A DNA stretch of 64,000 nucleotides from Favolaschia claudopus. Its lineage: Eukaryota > Basidiomycota > Agaricomycetes > Agaricales > Mycenaceae. The stretch covers positions 2,294,001 through 2,358,000 of the forward strand of contig JAWWNJ010000010.1 of the NCBI GenBank assembly GCA_037176885.1, read 5' to 3'. Below are positions 43,401 through 54,082 of this stretch, piece by piece. Position 1 is the stretch's first letter, and the number at the start of each line of letters is the position of its first letter. The notes beneath the pieces were generated by a model. The model was not told where the DNA came from. It made no database searches and worked only from the letters and a program-made list of their open reading frames with translations. Position numbers and translations under genes: made by a program.

Positions 43401-44664
43401 GCCAGGATGCCTTGCATAACTCGTTGAAAGACAGAGGGACCGTTGCGTAGCCCGAAGGGCATGCGTTTAATTGCCATAGTCCCCTGTGAGACCTGAACGC
43501 TGTTTTATCCTTCGCGTCATCTGCCATTTCCAGCTGAGTGAATCCAGCCAAGGCATCGAAAGAAGAGAGAACTTGAGCTCCACTCAACGCTTGTAGAATC
43601 TCGGTCTGCCGCGGAATGGGAAACTCATCTGGGATAGTCCTCTCGTTTAACTTTCGGTAGTCGACCACCAGTCGCGGCTTTCCGTTTCGGTACACTACAA
43701 CGCAAGGAAAGCCCCACGGGCTGGAGGAAGGCTCAATGACTCCAGCCTCGAACCAGGCGTCGATTTGTTTGTCGATAACCTCTCGTTTGGCAGGCGAAGC
43801 TCCGTACATGGGCAAGGATATTGGTAAAGAATCAGGTTTGAGCGGGATGGGAACTTTGGTTTACCACTTGACCCAATCTTCCATTTACTCCGAAGGCTGC
43901 TTCATTTCTTCGTAGCACATTCTCCAACGAACGACGATGTTCGTCGGGAATGTCGGGTCCCCAATTTACGAGGGTAGAGACATCGGTCCCGGAGAGAGCG
44001 GTCTTCTGGCACGGCCGTAGTTTTAGGGCCCCAGGACTCATCTCCGCTCAGCTTATCTTCAGCATCGTCCTCCTTAGCCTTATTCTCCGCCGTTCCCAAA
44101 TCTTGCTGCCTCAAGGTTCCAATTATCGTTCTCATCGCATCCGCGGCATGGACCATCTTCTCTCTCTGTTCATCGTCCTTCGGTCTATCCGCGAATTCCC
44201 TTGGATTGATCAACCTTCCAACCACTTCTCCTTGCCTCACGTAGTACGGTCGAGCTCCTGGATTAGCTATAGGGAGAAACGGGGTGGTCGAATTTATCAC
44301 GTAGTCGGAGCCGCGACCACCGTTCCGTCTCCAGTCGGGATGAGCAACTTCTCGACTAGCCCAATCGTCCCGTCCCTCCAATGGTCCTTCAATAGGTACA
44401 TTGCAGACCGACCCGGCGTGTATCAAGGTATCCTTCGAGGCTAACACAACGGGTAAGAATCATCTTCCTGTCGAAGGAGTCTATTCCTTTCTCGCCTTGC
44501 CGCAGTTCGACGTTGGAAGCCTTTAGCACGAACGGCGTAGACGCGACGTACATCAAATCCTAAATCGACTCCGGATGCGGAGGATCCTGGAATGATACGT
44601 CCCGAGCTCCCTACATGTACTCACATTCTCCGCTGGAGAAACGGACGATTCCCAATTCATACGC
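40499..44664 (-). pseudogene. Pol of the chromodomain Gypsy element (protease tail, RT, RNase H, integrase, chromodomain)
   Basis: Minus-strand domains in order. A protease tail runs to about 43,990, with TAG stops at 44,611-44,613 and 44,560-44,562. The reverse transcriptase has RLVVDYRKLNERTIPD, KRMPFGLRNGPSVFQ and the catalytic YIDDIVVFS. RNase H has LYTDASDFAMGASL and LVTDHAAL. The integrase has an HHCC finger (HAGPEKLLARL, CDVCQKIK) and D, D and E in SLDLITGLPP, IIADRDKR and TDGQTEVLNAY. A chromodomain (EEYEVEAILGHR, YLVRWKGYEPSEDTW) closes pol. At least seven frame changes separate these parts, so no functional polyprotein is made. Chromodomains in such integrases usually direct insertion to methylated heterochromatin. 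Confidence 0.85.
44661..44664. repeat. Target-site duplication (left copy) of the inner LTR element
   Basis: The 4 bp ACGC precede the TGTAAC start of the left LTR and recur at 62762-62765, directly after the right LTR. Collapsing the two restores an uninterrupted protease-region codon series in the outer element. Confidence 0.85.
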
Positions 44665-46457
44665 TGTAACCGACTGGCCATTTTTGCGCGTTATATCTGG
44701 CTATTTTAAGTCAAGTGCGGCCCCTAAACAACCCAACTACCCGCCACGACTATAGTCTTACTCGACTATCAATAGGAAGGTCAGTACCTCTGTCGGTGAC
44801 ACTAAGGAGGGTCAAAGTGAGCTCCGAGCTGTTGACCGTAAAACCCACTACAGGAGACAGGCATTATATTAATAAAGCCTACTGCAGTACTATGGATCTG
44901 TTCTATAACAAGAACCCTCAGAAAGAGTGACGAAGGGTCAAGTACCTTGTGTACTATGGACTTAGACGAAGGTCTACAAGGATGTGGAAGGCGCCGCGGC
45001 GGCTAAACAGTCAATGGACAGATGCCGCGGGCTGCCGACTATAAATAGACAGCTGGAACAGCGGAAAGGGATCTCATACAGGAGATGCCGGTGCTAGGAT
45101 CAGAAGGCAGAGTTATGGCAAGACATGAGGTCTTTGACAGGAGTGATGATGTGTGATGCTAAAGCCGAACAAGTGCGGCAACTTCATTAGAAATCTATTT
45201 CTATATTGGAGTCAGCGCGGATGACTTGGTGGCTTGATAAATTGGACAACAGACGGGTCCGTGAAATCGCGAGTGAATTGGAATGTCCCAAGAATAGTCT
45301 TAGGAGTTAGTAGAGGCGTTGATGGCACCATCGGAAGGGTTGCCGCAAGTGACGGATTGACGGGATCACCAATGATGGTGTTCCGCGGGCTTCCACAATA
45401 CAGTGATTCAACCGTGGGAGTCATAACTGCTGACTTTCTACCGTTGGATCGACAAGCCAAGAGGCTGCCGAAGGTCCTCCGGGACACCCAAATACCAATA
45501 TACCATCTCTCTACTCAATTGGATCGACATTGCTTACTCTGTACTATTTATGTGATGTATTTCTTGGCATTAGTATAAAAGGACCTGTATTTCTCGTTGA
45601 GCAGGAGGACATCGCGCTCAGTCTATTGGACAGCGTTGGTGAACTCAGGCAGCAACGTAGAGGCATATATAAAGATATTGTCTACTCGTTTGTCTTAATA
45701 GAAATTGTGTTGAAGTTCAGTTCAAGTGTGAATCTAAGCATCGTTTCGAGAGTGTTCACCCGCGGAGGCTTTGCTTTCGAGTAGCTTTGTCGTGGCCTTA
45801 GTGTGTAAGGAACTGCCTGCCTCTACTGCCCGCGGACTGCCTATCTCATTGTGAAGATACGTGTGCTCGAGAGTGAACTAGTATCTCCCTGAGTCTGAGG
45901 AAGAGTGGAACTGTCCATCTGCTGAAGCATTGCGTTGGGACCGCTGGCGCATAACCGGAAGAGATCTGATTAGTCCTCGTCTGAAAGGCTTGTGCTATAT
46001 AAAGGAGTGTCAAAGGTTCCTGGAATTTGGAGGTTCAGGTCTATAGCGTAACTGGCGCTATAAGAATTGTGCATTCTGCCGCGGAAACTGTCTGTGGCCA
46101 TTGTTTCAATCTCGCCCTGATATTCAACTGCGTTGGGTATCTTGTATCCTACCGTTTATAGTTCCTATTTTTAGGAAAGGTCCGCGGACGGAATCACTTC
46201 CATCTACGGTGTGTGAGAGCGTGTTTTGTGCAAGGTTCTTACTTGCAAGTCGACTTATATCCTCGTCACTGTGACATCTGGATTTCGGATCGAACCCCAC
46301 GAACTCTTCGAGAGACATTTGAGTGTATCTTGTTGAGATATTTGTGTTGTAGTGTTGTGTGTGTTGGTTGATTGTGTTATATATATATATTGGTGGTAGA
46401 TTCTCTGCTGCGCTATATTTAGCACTTCTGTCGATATATTCAAGTGTCAGCGTTACA
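44665..46457 (+). repeat. 5' LTR of the inner element (1,793 bp)
   Basis: Begins TGTAAC and ends GTTACA. It matches the right LTR base for base except for three extra bases within the first ~125 bp (C at about 44671, C in a C-run, G in a GG). It contains TATA-like boxes, seven CCGCGG palindromes and a TA-dinucleotide run near 46380. Short open frames inside are identical in both LTRs but resemble nothing known. Confidence 0.92.
45574..45582 (+). promoter_or_regulatory. TATA-like box in the 5' LTR
   Basis: The sequence TATAAAAGG, a good match to a eukaryotic TATA box, lies mid-LTR about 880 bp before its end. A second candidate TATATAAAGG lies at 45997-46006. Either could start the genomic RNA; the sequence alone does not say which. 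The right LTR has the same box at 61878-61886. Confidence 0.45.
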
Positions 46458-46459
46458 TC

Positions 46460-46476
46460 TGGAGCCCACCGCGAGG
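46460..46476 (+). promoter_or_regulatory. Primer-binding site of the inner element
   Basis: Two bases after the 5' LTR the sequence TGGAGCCCACCGCGAGG starts with TGG, the complement of the CCA end of tRNAs. The position and form fit a tRNA primer site. I did not identify the matching tRNA. Confidence 0.6.
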
Positions 46477-46552
46477 GGTTCGGTGGTAATTTGTTGATAA
46501 AACAAAACGCGTTGCTGTAGTTGGGAGAGTCTAGAGAAGGGACTTTCCTGGG

Positions 46553-48421
46553 TTGTCGAGAATTCCAGCCCAAACCAATCCTCGTACTAGAAAGACGTCG
46601 AGGAAAGGCAGACACCAGCGTAGCCCGTCTCCATTAAATACAGGAGCAGGTGCCAGGAGTTTGCTAGAGCAAGCCAGGGTTGCACTACAAGAACCCGCTC
46701 AAACGTCGACTTCAAGGAACAGTCTTATACCCGAGTCTGTAAATTGGGGACCCTCGACGTCTGGCAGAAAACCGCGTACGACCAAAAATTCCAGTACAGG
46801 ACGGTCGTCTAGTTCGTCACCAGTTAAGAAGAGAAAGAGAGCGCGTTCCGCGGAAGTTATAAATACTTCTGCAGCATTACCCTTTGAGGGACACGCAACC
46901 CACTCGGACGGCGAGCTATCTGATCATTTGAATCAGACCATCGAGGCTATTTCGAACTCCGTAGCCAAGATAAACCCCCCACAAACAAACACTATGGCTA
47001 CCTACGACGAGATTGATAAGAGCAAGATCCCGGATATTTTTGGGAGACATAACCTGAAATTCGATGACGAAACAGGGGATTTGCCCAAGTATTTGGAAGG
47101 GATCGAAGATATCATCGCGAAGCAAGGAAAGCTTAGTGAGCAGAGCAAGAAGTGGATAGCACACCACTATGCGAACAGTAAAGTGCAGAAAGAATGGCAA
47201 GCTTTGCCCACCTATACGAATGGAACGTATGAGGAATGGAAGGCGGAATTGATGGATGCTTATCCTGAAGTTCGTGCAGTAGAGAAAGGTTCCCGCGCGG
47301 GCTGGGCGTCTTTCTTGAAACAGTATACAGACCGTCCGGTGAGAATAGATGAGGAAGTTGAATTTGCCAACTATTGTCGAAAGTTCCGCGGACGAGTTGC
47401 AGTGATGAACAAGGACCGAGAGATGCTCTCAAGGCGCGAGTTAGCGCAAGACTTTTTGAAAGGTATTCACCCTACCTTCAGGGAGACTCTTCGCAATATC
47501 GTGCTGGCCAGAAGTCCGACGGAACTTACTTCGTATCAGCGAGCAAAATCTGAATATGAAGCGCTGCCTGCGAACAAAGGAAAGGCCTATAAACCGGCCT
47601 ACACTCATCCTGATGACCTGTACGAATGGGCAGACTTTGAGGAAATACTGAAGTCGTTGATCAAAAGTAATGACTCTATTTTCTTCACAACTCCCTCGGA
47701 TACAAAGAGGAAGGCTGTTCTATTTTCGGGTAGTTCAGAGGGTGGAGATGAAGCTGCCAAGTTGAAGGCTAGATTGGAGAAGCTTGAGGCTGATTCCAAA
47801 GCCAGAGAGGAGAAAATTCTCCAGTCGAATAAGGAGATTGAGGACAAAATGGAAAAGACCTTAGCCAATCATCTGGACAAGTTTACGACGGACCAAAAAC
47901 AGGTCATGTCCAAGATGCATGAAGCCTTGACGAAGGGGACTTCCAATTATCCTAGTCGTCCTGCAGAAAGAAGAGAATACGGGCCAGACAGGCCATCGTA
48001 TACACCGGATAGGCCGCCTCTTAGAGAAGGCAAGCCTACGGGCTGTTACTATTGTTGGGATCCTTCGCATTATGTTGCGGACTGCAAGCACAGAAGGGAT
48101 GATATTACTGGGGGCCTGCTAATCCTGAAAGATGGGCGTATGTTCTTCTATGATGGAAAGGCTTTGCCGCGGGAACCCAAGAATAAGAGCTACATGACCA
48201 AAGTGCGGGATTACTATAACAATCGTACTCAGGTGTATTATAACCAAGAGGCGTTTGAGTATTATTACGCTAGTGACCCCACTGCACCGGCCGCGGAGTC
48301 GTTTGCGAGTGAATCCAGGGAAGAGTCAGACTCTCCTGCCACCGCGGATAGACTGGACAGAATCGAGGAGTCTGTTGCAAAGATAGCGCAGTTTATGGCG
48401 GCACAGAAGGATTTTCAGTGA
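46553..48421 (+). CDS. gag: Gag of the inner LTR element
   Basis: The frame is open from 46553 (no ATG there) to 48421. The first ATG is at 46994, but the upstream 147 codons look coding (SLLEQARVALQEPAQ, Ser/Arg-rich basic KKRKRARSAEV), so the real start may be non-AUG or lie in a leader exon. From 46994 the product is about 475 aa. The central part (DLPKYLEGIEDIIAKQGKLS, WKAELMDAYPEVRAVEKGSR) is the helical capsid-like region. A coiled coil follows (KLKARLEKLEADSKAREEKI), then a CCHC zinc knuckle CYYCWDPSHYVADC (C-x2-C-x4-H-x4-C) that binds genomic RNA in this family. Stop TGA is 5 nt before the protease ATG in another frame. Confidence 0.85.
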   Translation: MSRIPAQTNPRTRKTSRKGRHQRSPSPLNTGAGARSLLEQARVALQEPAQTSTSRNSLIPESVNWGPSTSGRKPRTTKNSSTGRSSSSSPVKKRKRARSAEVINTSAALPFEGHATHSDGELSDHLNQTIEAISNSVAKINPPQTNTMATYDEIDKSKIPDIFGRHNLKFDDETGDLPKYLEGIEDIIAKQGKLSEQSKKWIAHHYANSKVQKEWQALPTYTNGTYEEWKAELMDAYPEVRAVEKGSRAGWASFLKQYTDRPVRIDEEVEFANYCRKFRGRVAVMNKDREMLSRRELAQDFLKGIHPTFRETLRNIVLARSPTELTSYQRAKSEYEALPANKGKAYKPAYTHPDDLYEWADFEEILKSLIKSNDSIFFTTPSDTKRKAVLFSGSSEGGDEAAKLKARLEKLEADSKAREEKILQSNKEIEDKMEKTLANHLDKFTTDQKQVMSKMHEALTKGTSNYPSRPAERREYGPDRPSYTPDRPPLREGKPTGCYYCWDPSHYVADCKHRRDDITGGLLILKDGRMFFYDGKALPREPKNKSYMTKVRDYYNNRTQVYYNQEAFEYYYASDPTAPAAESFASESREESDSPATADRLDRIEESVAKIAQFMAAQKDFQ

Positions 48422-48426
48422 TTCCG

Positions 48427-49803
48427 ATGAGGGAGACTCGCTCGCGGAAAGCTCCTGAGGATCCGAAAGCCAAAGACCGCGTTCCAGAAAAACAGAAAAA
48501 CCAACAAAAAGAAACAGTAGCCGAGAGAGATAATGGGAAAGCACCCATTAAGCCAGCCAGAGAGAATAGAGTTGAAGTGTTGCTACCGAAGCATTCTACT
48601 CAACCTACGAGGAAAGTCACCGTTGAAGAAGTCAGTGATTCTGAGGACGAGTCGGTTGGTGTCAGAAATAAAAATCAGAAGGAAGAACTTCCGTTCAAGG
48701 ATGTGAAACCTCTGTCTGACCCTCCCGTACGACCCGCGTTCCCGCGAAAACCAGCAGAGGAGCAACATGGCCAAGGGTCATCAGGTTCACGAAGAACAAG
48801 AGTGCCTAAAGATACTCAGCGGCGAGACAAAGCTACCGCGGAGATTGCAGACGCTATTCGGGAAACTGTGATACCAGTCAAAATAGGCACATTGCTGGAT
48901 AGTAACGAGATGCTCCGGAAAACTCTTGAGATTGGGGGTCCGCGGAAGAACAAAGCTAAATTTATGAAGACTACTTCTGGTGATATTGTCCCTACCAAGG
49001 TGCACAACTTTGTCGTCCAAAGGGTGCTTGAGGATGAAGACTCAGACTCTGAGAGCCCCGCGGATGATGAAAGTGAAGCAGAGGATAACGTTCGAGTTGA
49101 GACAACGACTTGTGAAGTTGTAGATGAGGATGGAAAGACTGTGTCGGTGTTGATGTTTGACACGTTCCCTGAATTGGTTACCTCCAATGATCATGATTTA
49201 CCGGAGGGAAGCGTTATTTGTGGGGACCCTGTCCTTCAATACTATGAGTCTCTACCAGAGGGAGAAAAAGCGAAAGCTGTTAAAGTCCCGGCCGCGGGCT
49301 CCTCTGCAAAGCTCAGATGCATTCATCCGTCAGTGAATGGCAAGTATGTGGAAGCCATTACGGATAGCGGCTCGCAGATTGTATCAATGAATGCTCAGTT
49401 GGCCAAGGAAATTGGTTTGACTTGGAATACAAATATAGTCTGTGAGATGGTTGCTGCGAATAGCCAGATTCAGTCCACCTTGGGCTTGACTATAAATGTG
49501 CCGTTTAATTTTGAAGGGATAATGATGCACCTTCAAGTTCATATTATTGATGAGGTGCCTTATGAAGTTCTTTTGGGACGCCCCTTCGAAATTTTGTCAG
49601 AAGCTGTGTTTGCGAGCAAGAGAACCGGCGAAGTCGAGATCACAATTACGGATCCGCGCACAGGGAACAAAAATACCTTTGCAACCTCTCAGAGGGGGGT
49701 CAAGATAGATCGAGACACAGGAAAGCCAGTCCAGACAGCTCCCGCGGAGACCAAACCGGATTTTTGCAAGTCTTCGAGGAACTCAAAGATGGGGGAGAAG
49801 TAA
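48427..49803 (+). CDS. pro: Aspartic protease ORF of the inner LTR element
   Basis: 458 aa from the ATG at 48427. The N-terminal 270 residues are charged and disordered with acidic runs. The retropepsin-like domain then shows AITDSGSQIVSMNAQLAKEI (active-site Asp-Ser-Gly at 49363-49371), a flap-like segment and IIDEVPYEVLLGRPF, the usual closing block. It should cleave the Gag and Pol products. The stop TAA at 49801-49803 overlaps the next ATG as TAATG. A separate protease ORF with its own start is unusual; in most Gypsy elements protease is fused to Gag or Pol. Confidence 0.85.
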   Translation: MRETRSRKAPEDPKAKDRVPEKQKNQQKETVAERDNGKAPIKPARENRVEVLLPKHSTQPTRKVTVEEVSDSEDESVGVRNKNQKEELPFKDVKPLSDPPVRPAFPRKPAEEQHGQGSSGSRRTRVPKDTQRRDKATAEIADAIRETVIPVKIGTLLDSNEMLRKTLEIGGPRKNKAKFMKTTSGDIVPTKVHNFVVQRVLEDEDSDSESPADDESEAEDNVRVETTTCEVVDEDGKTVSVLMFDTFPELVTSNDHDLPEGSVICGDPVLQYYESLPEGEKAKAVKVPAAGSSAKLRCIHPSVNGKYVEAITDSGSQIVSMNAQLAKEIGLTWNTNIVCEMVAANSQIQSTLGLTINVPFNFEGIMMHLQVHIIDEVPYEVLLGRPFEILSEAVFASKRTGEVEITITDPRTGNKNTFATSQRGVKIDRDTGKPVQTAPAETKPDFCKSSRNSKMGEK

Positions 49804-52800
49804 TGGCCGCGTTTGAGTACAACGACCATGGGGAGTTGGTGTGCACAGGATATGGTTTACCGAAAGACGGGGATGTTGTTACGCAGGATGACAGGACGAT
49901 GGCATATTTATTGGCGTCTAGGGACGCATTTGCAGGAGATAAGAATGCTAGTGTATTGTTGAATCAATACGCGGGGCAGGTAGAGAAAGATAAAGGCACA
50001 GATGTCTTCTTGTTCACGGAATCTGGAAGCCCGGGAAGCCCGAGAAAATCGAACCGTGGAAAGCATGCACCTAATCCGGGTGATAGCTCGGCTAAGTCTG
50101 CGTTTGCCTACATGGAGCGAGATTCCCGCGTGAATGATGATAAAAATAGTTCCGCGGAGGCGGCGGACCGTGCGCCGAAAGTGAACCGTAGAAAGCGAAA
50201 ATACAAGAAGAAAAAGAAGAAGAAGAAGTCTAAGAAGACTTCGAAGGCAGAGGGAGCTAAGACAGTCCCTGCTGCGAAGGGGAAGCTGAATTTTGAAGTA
50301 CCGGTGCCGGAAGTACCAAGAGAGCAATTTATTTTTGGAAATTTGGGCATCTCTATGGGAAAACAGCGAGTATTTGCTACTAAGAAGTACAAACCGGTCG
50401 CGGAAAAGATTAAGCCTATCCTTGGAAAAGTGGATGAGAAGTTCAGGATTGTGCGGAATATCACGGGGGACCCTTTGAAGGATATGCCGAAAATAGAAAC
50501 GGATATTCCTGAGATTCACCCAGTAGGAAGATATACCGCGGAGCGAATGGAGGCATTTGAAAAGACTCATAACACTGGGTTCTTATTGCCTGAGGAGATG
50601 AAGTTGCTTCATCATTTTATGATGTTGCATAACGAACATTTCGCCTGGGAAGAGGATGAGCGAGGGCAATTCAAACATGAATATTTTCCGCCCGTTGATA
50701 TGCCTGTGGTACCACATACACCATGGGTATGCTCGCAAATTCCAATTCCACCTGGACATTTTGAAGAGTTCTGCCGCATCATCAAGTCAAAATTAGATGC
50801 TGGGGTGTATGAACCATCCAACTCGTCCTACAGGTCACCTATTTTTGCGGTGATAAAGAAAGATGGAAAGTCATTGAGAATTGTACACGCGTTAGAGAGG
50901 TTGAATGAGGTTACAATTCAACACTCTGGGGTACCTCCAGCCACGGAGAAGCTAGCAGAACATTTTGCTGGTCGAGCGTGCGGAGCTTCGTTGGATATGT
51001 TTGTCGGATATGATAACAGGGACTTAGCGGAATCTTCAAGGGATTATACAACCTTCCAGACGCCGTTTGGGGCACTGAGGTTAGTAAAATTACCGATGGG
51101 ATGGACTAATTCTGTTCCCGTGTTTCACGAGGACGTTTGTACCATCTTGAGAGATGAAATGCCGCATGTAACAATCCCTTACATAGACGATGTACCTGTC
51201 CGCGGGGGACCTACGAGGTACGAGACAAAAGATGGCGATTGGGAAAGGATTGCTGCGAATCCTGGAATTAGAAGATTTATCTGGGAACATCTCGAGAATT
51301 TAAATCGAGTTGTGACTAGAATGGCTTACGCAGGAGGGACTTTTTCAGGGAAGAAGTTAGTCCTCTGTGCGGATGAGTTTGAAGTTGTGGGGCATATTTG
51401 CTCTTACCGCGGAAGAATTCCCGATCCTAAGAGGGTGGACGTTATTAATAACTGGGGTTCCTGTGACTCTTTCACGCAAGTGAAGGCGTACTTGGGCACG
51501 GTTGGTGTGCTAAGGAGCTTTATTGAAGGGTACGGCGACATTGTTGCACCTATCAATGAGTTAACGAAGAAGGACGTTCCCTTTGTATGGACCGCGGACT
51601 GTGATGAGGCGCAGGCCAAAATTAGAGAAAGGTTGAAAAACTGCCCAGCTTTAAAACCCCTGAGGTACGACTGGGATTCGGACATAGTAATTCAAGTGGA
51701 TACTTCATGGAGAGCTGTGGGAATTATTATCTACCAGCTAGACCCAGATGATCCTAAGAAGAAATACTTTGCACGATTTGCGAGTATAACGTTAGGGAAG
51801 ACCGAGGCGAACTATTCGCAACCTAAACGAGAATTGTACGGGTTGATGAGAGCTCTAGAGGCCATGTATTATTGGATTTTCGGAGCAAGGAAGCTTGTGG
51901 TTGAAACCGACGCGTTATACATCAAGGGCATGTTGAAAAACCCTGGAATGGGCCCCAACGCCACGATTAACCGCTGGATTGAAAAGATCTTGATGTTCCA
52001 TTTTAAGCTGAAGCATGTCCCTGGTGAAAAGTTTGCACCCGACGGGTTATCAAGGAGAGATCCTTTCCCTGGGGATGAACAATTCAAAAATTCGGAAGAG
52101 GGTTATGACCAAAATGAACCTCCCGAGGACCATGAGGACGTTTCCGCGGAAGGCCCACAGCCGTTGGAATTCGAGGACTTTAAACACCTGATTGATACCA
52201 GAGGTGGATATTTCCAGTCGGAGGAGGAACAGCCAGAAATGGTGGACGTTGATGCAGTTTGTATGGATGATTTCCAACGTGATTGCGAGAGTGCCAGAAT
52301 GACTGAAGCTAATCTGGCGAGAGCACGCAGAGAAGCGTACTCGAAGGAGAATAAGCAGATCCCTGAGTATATTTTAATGACGGAGCCTCTGATTCCAAAT
52401 TTAGAATTGAAATGGGATGAGTCGAAGCGAGAGCCTTACGATGAAGAGCATCGTTCGGATTGGATGAAAAAGCGAGATGCTAAATTACCATTGGTAAAGG
52501 AATGGCTAGCGGACCCTATGAAAAGGCCCGCGGGAATGAATGATGATGCAGAGTATAGAAGTTTTATGCGCTTCGCCTCACATTTCTTTTTGAAAGGGGG
52601 GAGGATGTATAAGAAATCTTTTGGCACTGCGAATCAGTTAGTTGTTGACAAGGAACACCGCATGTACATGATGAAGGCTGCTCACGACAGTCTGGGTCAC
52701 CGCGGAAGTTATGCAACTAGAGAATTGATTACGCTGCGATTCTGGTGGCCAGGAATAGAAGCAGATGTATTTTGGTACATTGCGTCTTGCGACGCTTGCC

Positions 52801-54026
52801 AAAACCGACAACATACACTGTTGAAAGTCCCGCCAGTCTTGACCCATACTCCAAGTCTATTTCAGGTCATCCATACCGATGTAATGGTAATGGGGCAAGT
52901 GTCCAATAAATGTGGACTAGTAGTTGATGCTAGGGACTCGTTGAGTTCTTGGTTAGAAGCGAGACCGCTTGTGAGAGACACGGCTCACGCAATTGGAATG
53001 TTCCTGTTTGAAGAAATCATTTGCCGTTGGGGTTGCCCAAAGCAGATTGTTACGGATAATGCGGGGCAGTTCAAGAAAGCTGTGGAATGGTTGAAACAGA
53101 AATACGGAATACCAAATATTCAGATTTCACCGTACAACTCTCAAGCGAACGGGAAGATTGAAAGCGGACACTTCCAAATGCGTCAGGCATTGTTCAAAGC
53201 GACTGGCAAGAACCCATCCAAATGGTTCTGGTTCTTCCATGTTATGCTTTGGTCAGACAGAGTAACGGTTAGAAAAGGATTAGGTTGTTCACCTTATTTT
53301 GCGGTGACTGGAGCGCATCCAATTCTACCGTTGGATATTGAGGAAGCTACTTGGTTGGTTGACATACCAGGTCGAGTGTTGACGACCGCGGAATTGATAG
53401 GGCTAAGAGCCAGAGCTTTAGCAAAGCATGTTGCCCATGTTGAACACATGAGGAAGCGTGTAGATCATGCTAAAATGGTTCAAGTCCGTAAACTCGAACG
53501 GTACAATGAACATACGATTAAAAACTATGATTTCAAACCGGGAGATCTGGTTCTCGTGCGCCATACTGAAGTAGAGAAATCTCTGAACTCTAAGATGGAT
53601 CAGAAGGGGAGATACCTTGGCCCAATGGTTGTTATAAGACGTACCAAGGGAGGAGCGTATATCCTAGCTGAAATGAACGGCGCGTTATTCCATGACAGGA
53701 TAGCCGCGGGGCGTGTGGTTCCATACTTAGCACGTCGCCGAATGCAAATTCCGCTCAACATCCAGAAGTTTATTGATGTATCTACGGAGACACTCGAAAA
53801 GCTAGTGGACGATATTCCCGCGGAAGGGGAAAAGACAAAGGAGCGCAGCTCAAAGAAGATAAAGGATCTAGCCTTCGATAAAGTAAAAATAAGGGTAACA
53901 CCTGAAGACTTCGAAAAGGCTGAGTCATCAGAATCGGAGACTGGGAGCGATGATGATAAGGAAGATTCGGACGATGAGCCAAAAGAGTCGGTTGGTCCTA
54001 GACGGTCCAAACGCAGGAAGCATTAA
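49803..54026 (+). CDS. pol: Pol of the inner LTR element: reverse transcriptase - RNase H - integrase
   Basis: 1,407 aa from the ATG at 49803. A lysine-rich tract (about 50,200-50,250) precedes the RT. RT landmarks are LRIVHALERLNEVTIQ, GALRLVKLPMGWTNSVP and the catalytic YIDD at 51,181-51,192. RNase H has IQVDTSWRAVGIIIYQ, VETDALYIKGML and HVPGEKFAPDGLSR. The integrase has an HHCC finger (HDSLGHRGSYATREL, CDACQNRQH) and the triad in VIHTDVMVMG, IVTDNAGQFKK and NSQANGKIESGHF. A C-terminal region with DQKGRYLGPMVVIRRTKGG (GPY-like) ends in an acidic tail. No chromodomain is seen. All catalytic residues are present and the frame is open. Confidence 0.92.
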   Translation: MAAFEYNDHGELVCTGYGLPKDGDVVTQDDRTMAYLLASRDAFAGDKNASVLLNQYAGQVEKDKGTDVFLFTESGSPGSPRKSNRGKHAPNPGDSSAKSAFAYMERDSRVNDDKNSSAEAADRAPKVNRRKRKYKKKKKKKKSKKTSKAEGAKTVPAAKGKLNFEVPVPEVPREQFIFGNLGISMGKQRVFATKKYKPVAEKIKPILGKVDEKFRIVRNITGDPLKDMPKIETDIPEIHPVGRYTAERMEAFEKTHNTGFLLPEEMKLLHHFMMLHNEHFAWEEDERGQFKHEYFPPVDMPVVPHTPWVCSQIPIPPGHFEEFCRIIKSKLDAGVYEPSNSSYRSPIFAVIKKDGKSLRIVHALERLNEVTIQHSGVPPATEKLAEHFAGRACGASLDMFVGYDNRDLAESSRDYTTFQTPFGALRLVKLPMGWTNSVPVFHEDVCTILRDEMPHVTIPYIDDVPVRGGPTRYETKDGDWERIAANPGIRRFIWEHLENLNRVVTRMAYAGGTFSGKKLVLCADEFEVVGHICSYRGRIPDPKRVDVINNWGSCDSFTQVKAYLGTVGVLRSFIEGYGDIVAPINELTKKDVPFVWTADCDEAQAKIRERLKNCPALKPLRYDWDSDIVIQVDTSWRAVGIIIYQLDPDDPKKKYFARFASITLGKTEANYSQPKRELYGLMRALEAMYYWIFGARKLVVETDALYIKGMLKNPGMGPNATINRWIEKILMFHFKLKHVPGEKFAPDGLSRRDPFPGDEQFKNSEEGYDQNEPPEDHEDVSAEGPQPLEFEDFKHLIDTRGGYFQSEEEQPEMVDVDAVCMDDFQRDCESARMTEANLARARREAYSKENKQIPEYILMTEPLIPNLELKWDESKREPYDEEHRSDWMKKRDAKLPLVKEWLADPMKRPAGMNDDAEYRSFMRFASHFFLKGGRMYKKSFGTANQLVVDKEHRMYMMKAAHDSLGHRGSYATRELITLRFWWPGIEADVFWYIASCDACQNRQHTLLKVPPVLTHTPSLFQVIHTDVMVMGQVSNKCGLVVDARDSLSSWLEARPLVRDTAHAIGMFLFEEIICRWGCPKQIVTDNAGQFKKAVEWLKQKYGIPNIQISPYNSQANGKIESGHFQMRQALFKATGKNPSKWFWFFHVMLWSDRVTVRKGLGCSPYFAVTGAHPILPLDIEEATWLVDIPGRVLTTAELIGLRARALAKHVAHVEHMRKRVDHAKMVQVRKLERYNEHTIKNYDFKPGDLVLVRHTEVEKSLNSKMDQKGRYLGPMVVIRRTKGGAYILAEMNGALFHDRIAAGRVVPYLARRRMQIPLNIQKFIDVSTETLEKLVDDIPAEGEKTKERSSKKIKDLAFDKVKIRVTPEDFEKAESSESETGSDDDKEDSDDEPKESVGPRRSKRRKH

Positions 54027-54082
54027 AGATTGTGGTGGTATGCGCCTCTGTAATCTTAAATTAGAACTTCTCCGCGGAAAGA

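Noticed and set aside
45234..45578. A 114-codon frame within the LTR, repeated at 61538-61882
   Set aside because: It is identical in both LTRs simply because the LTRs are identical. No domain and no sign of coding constraint.
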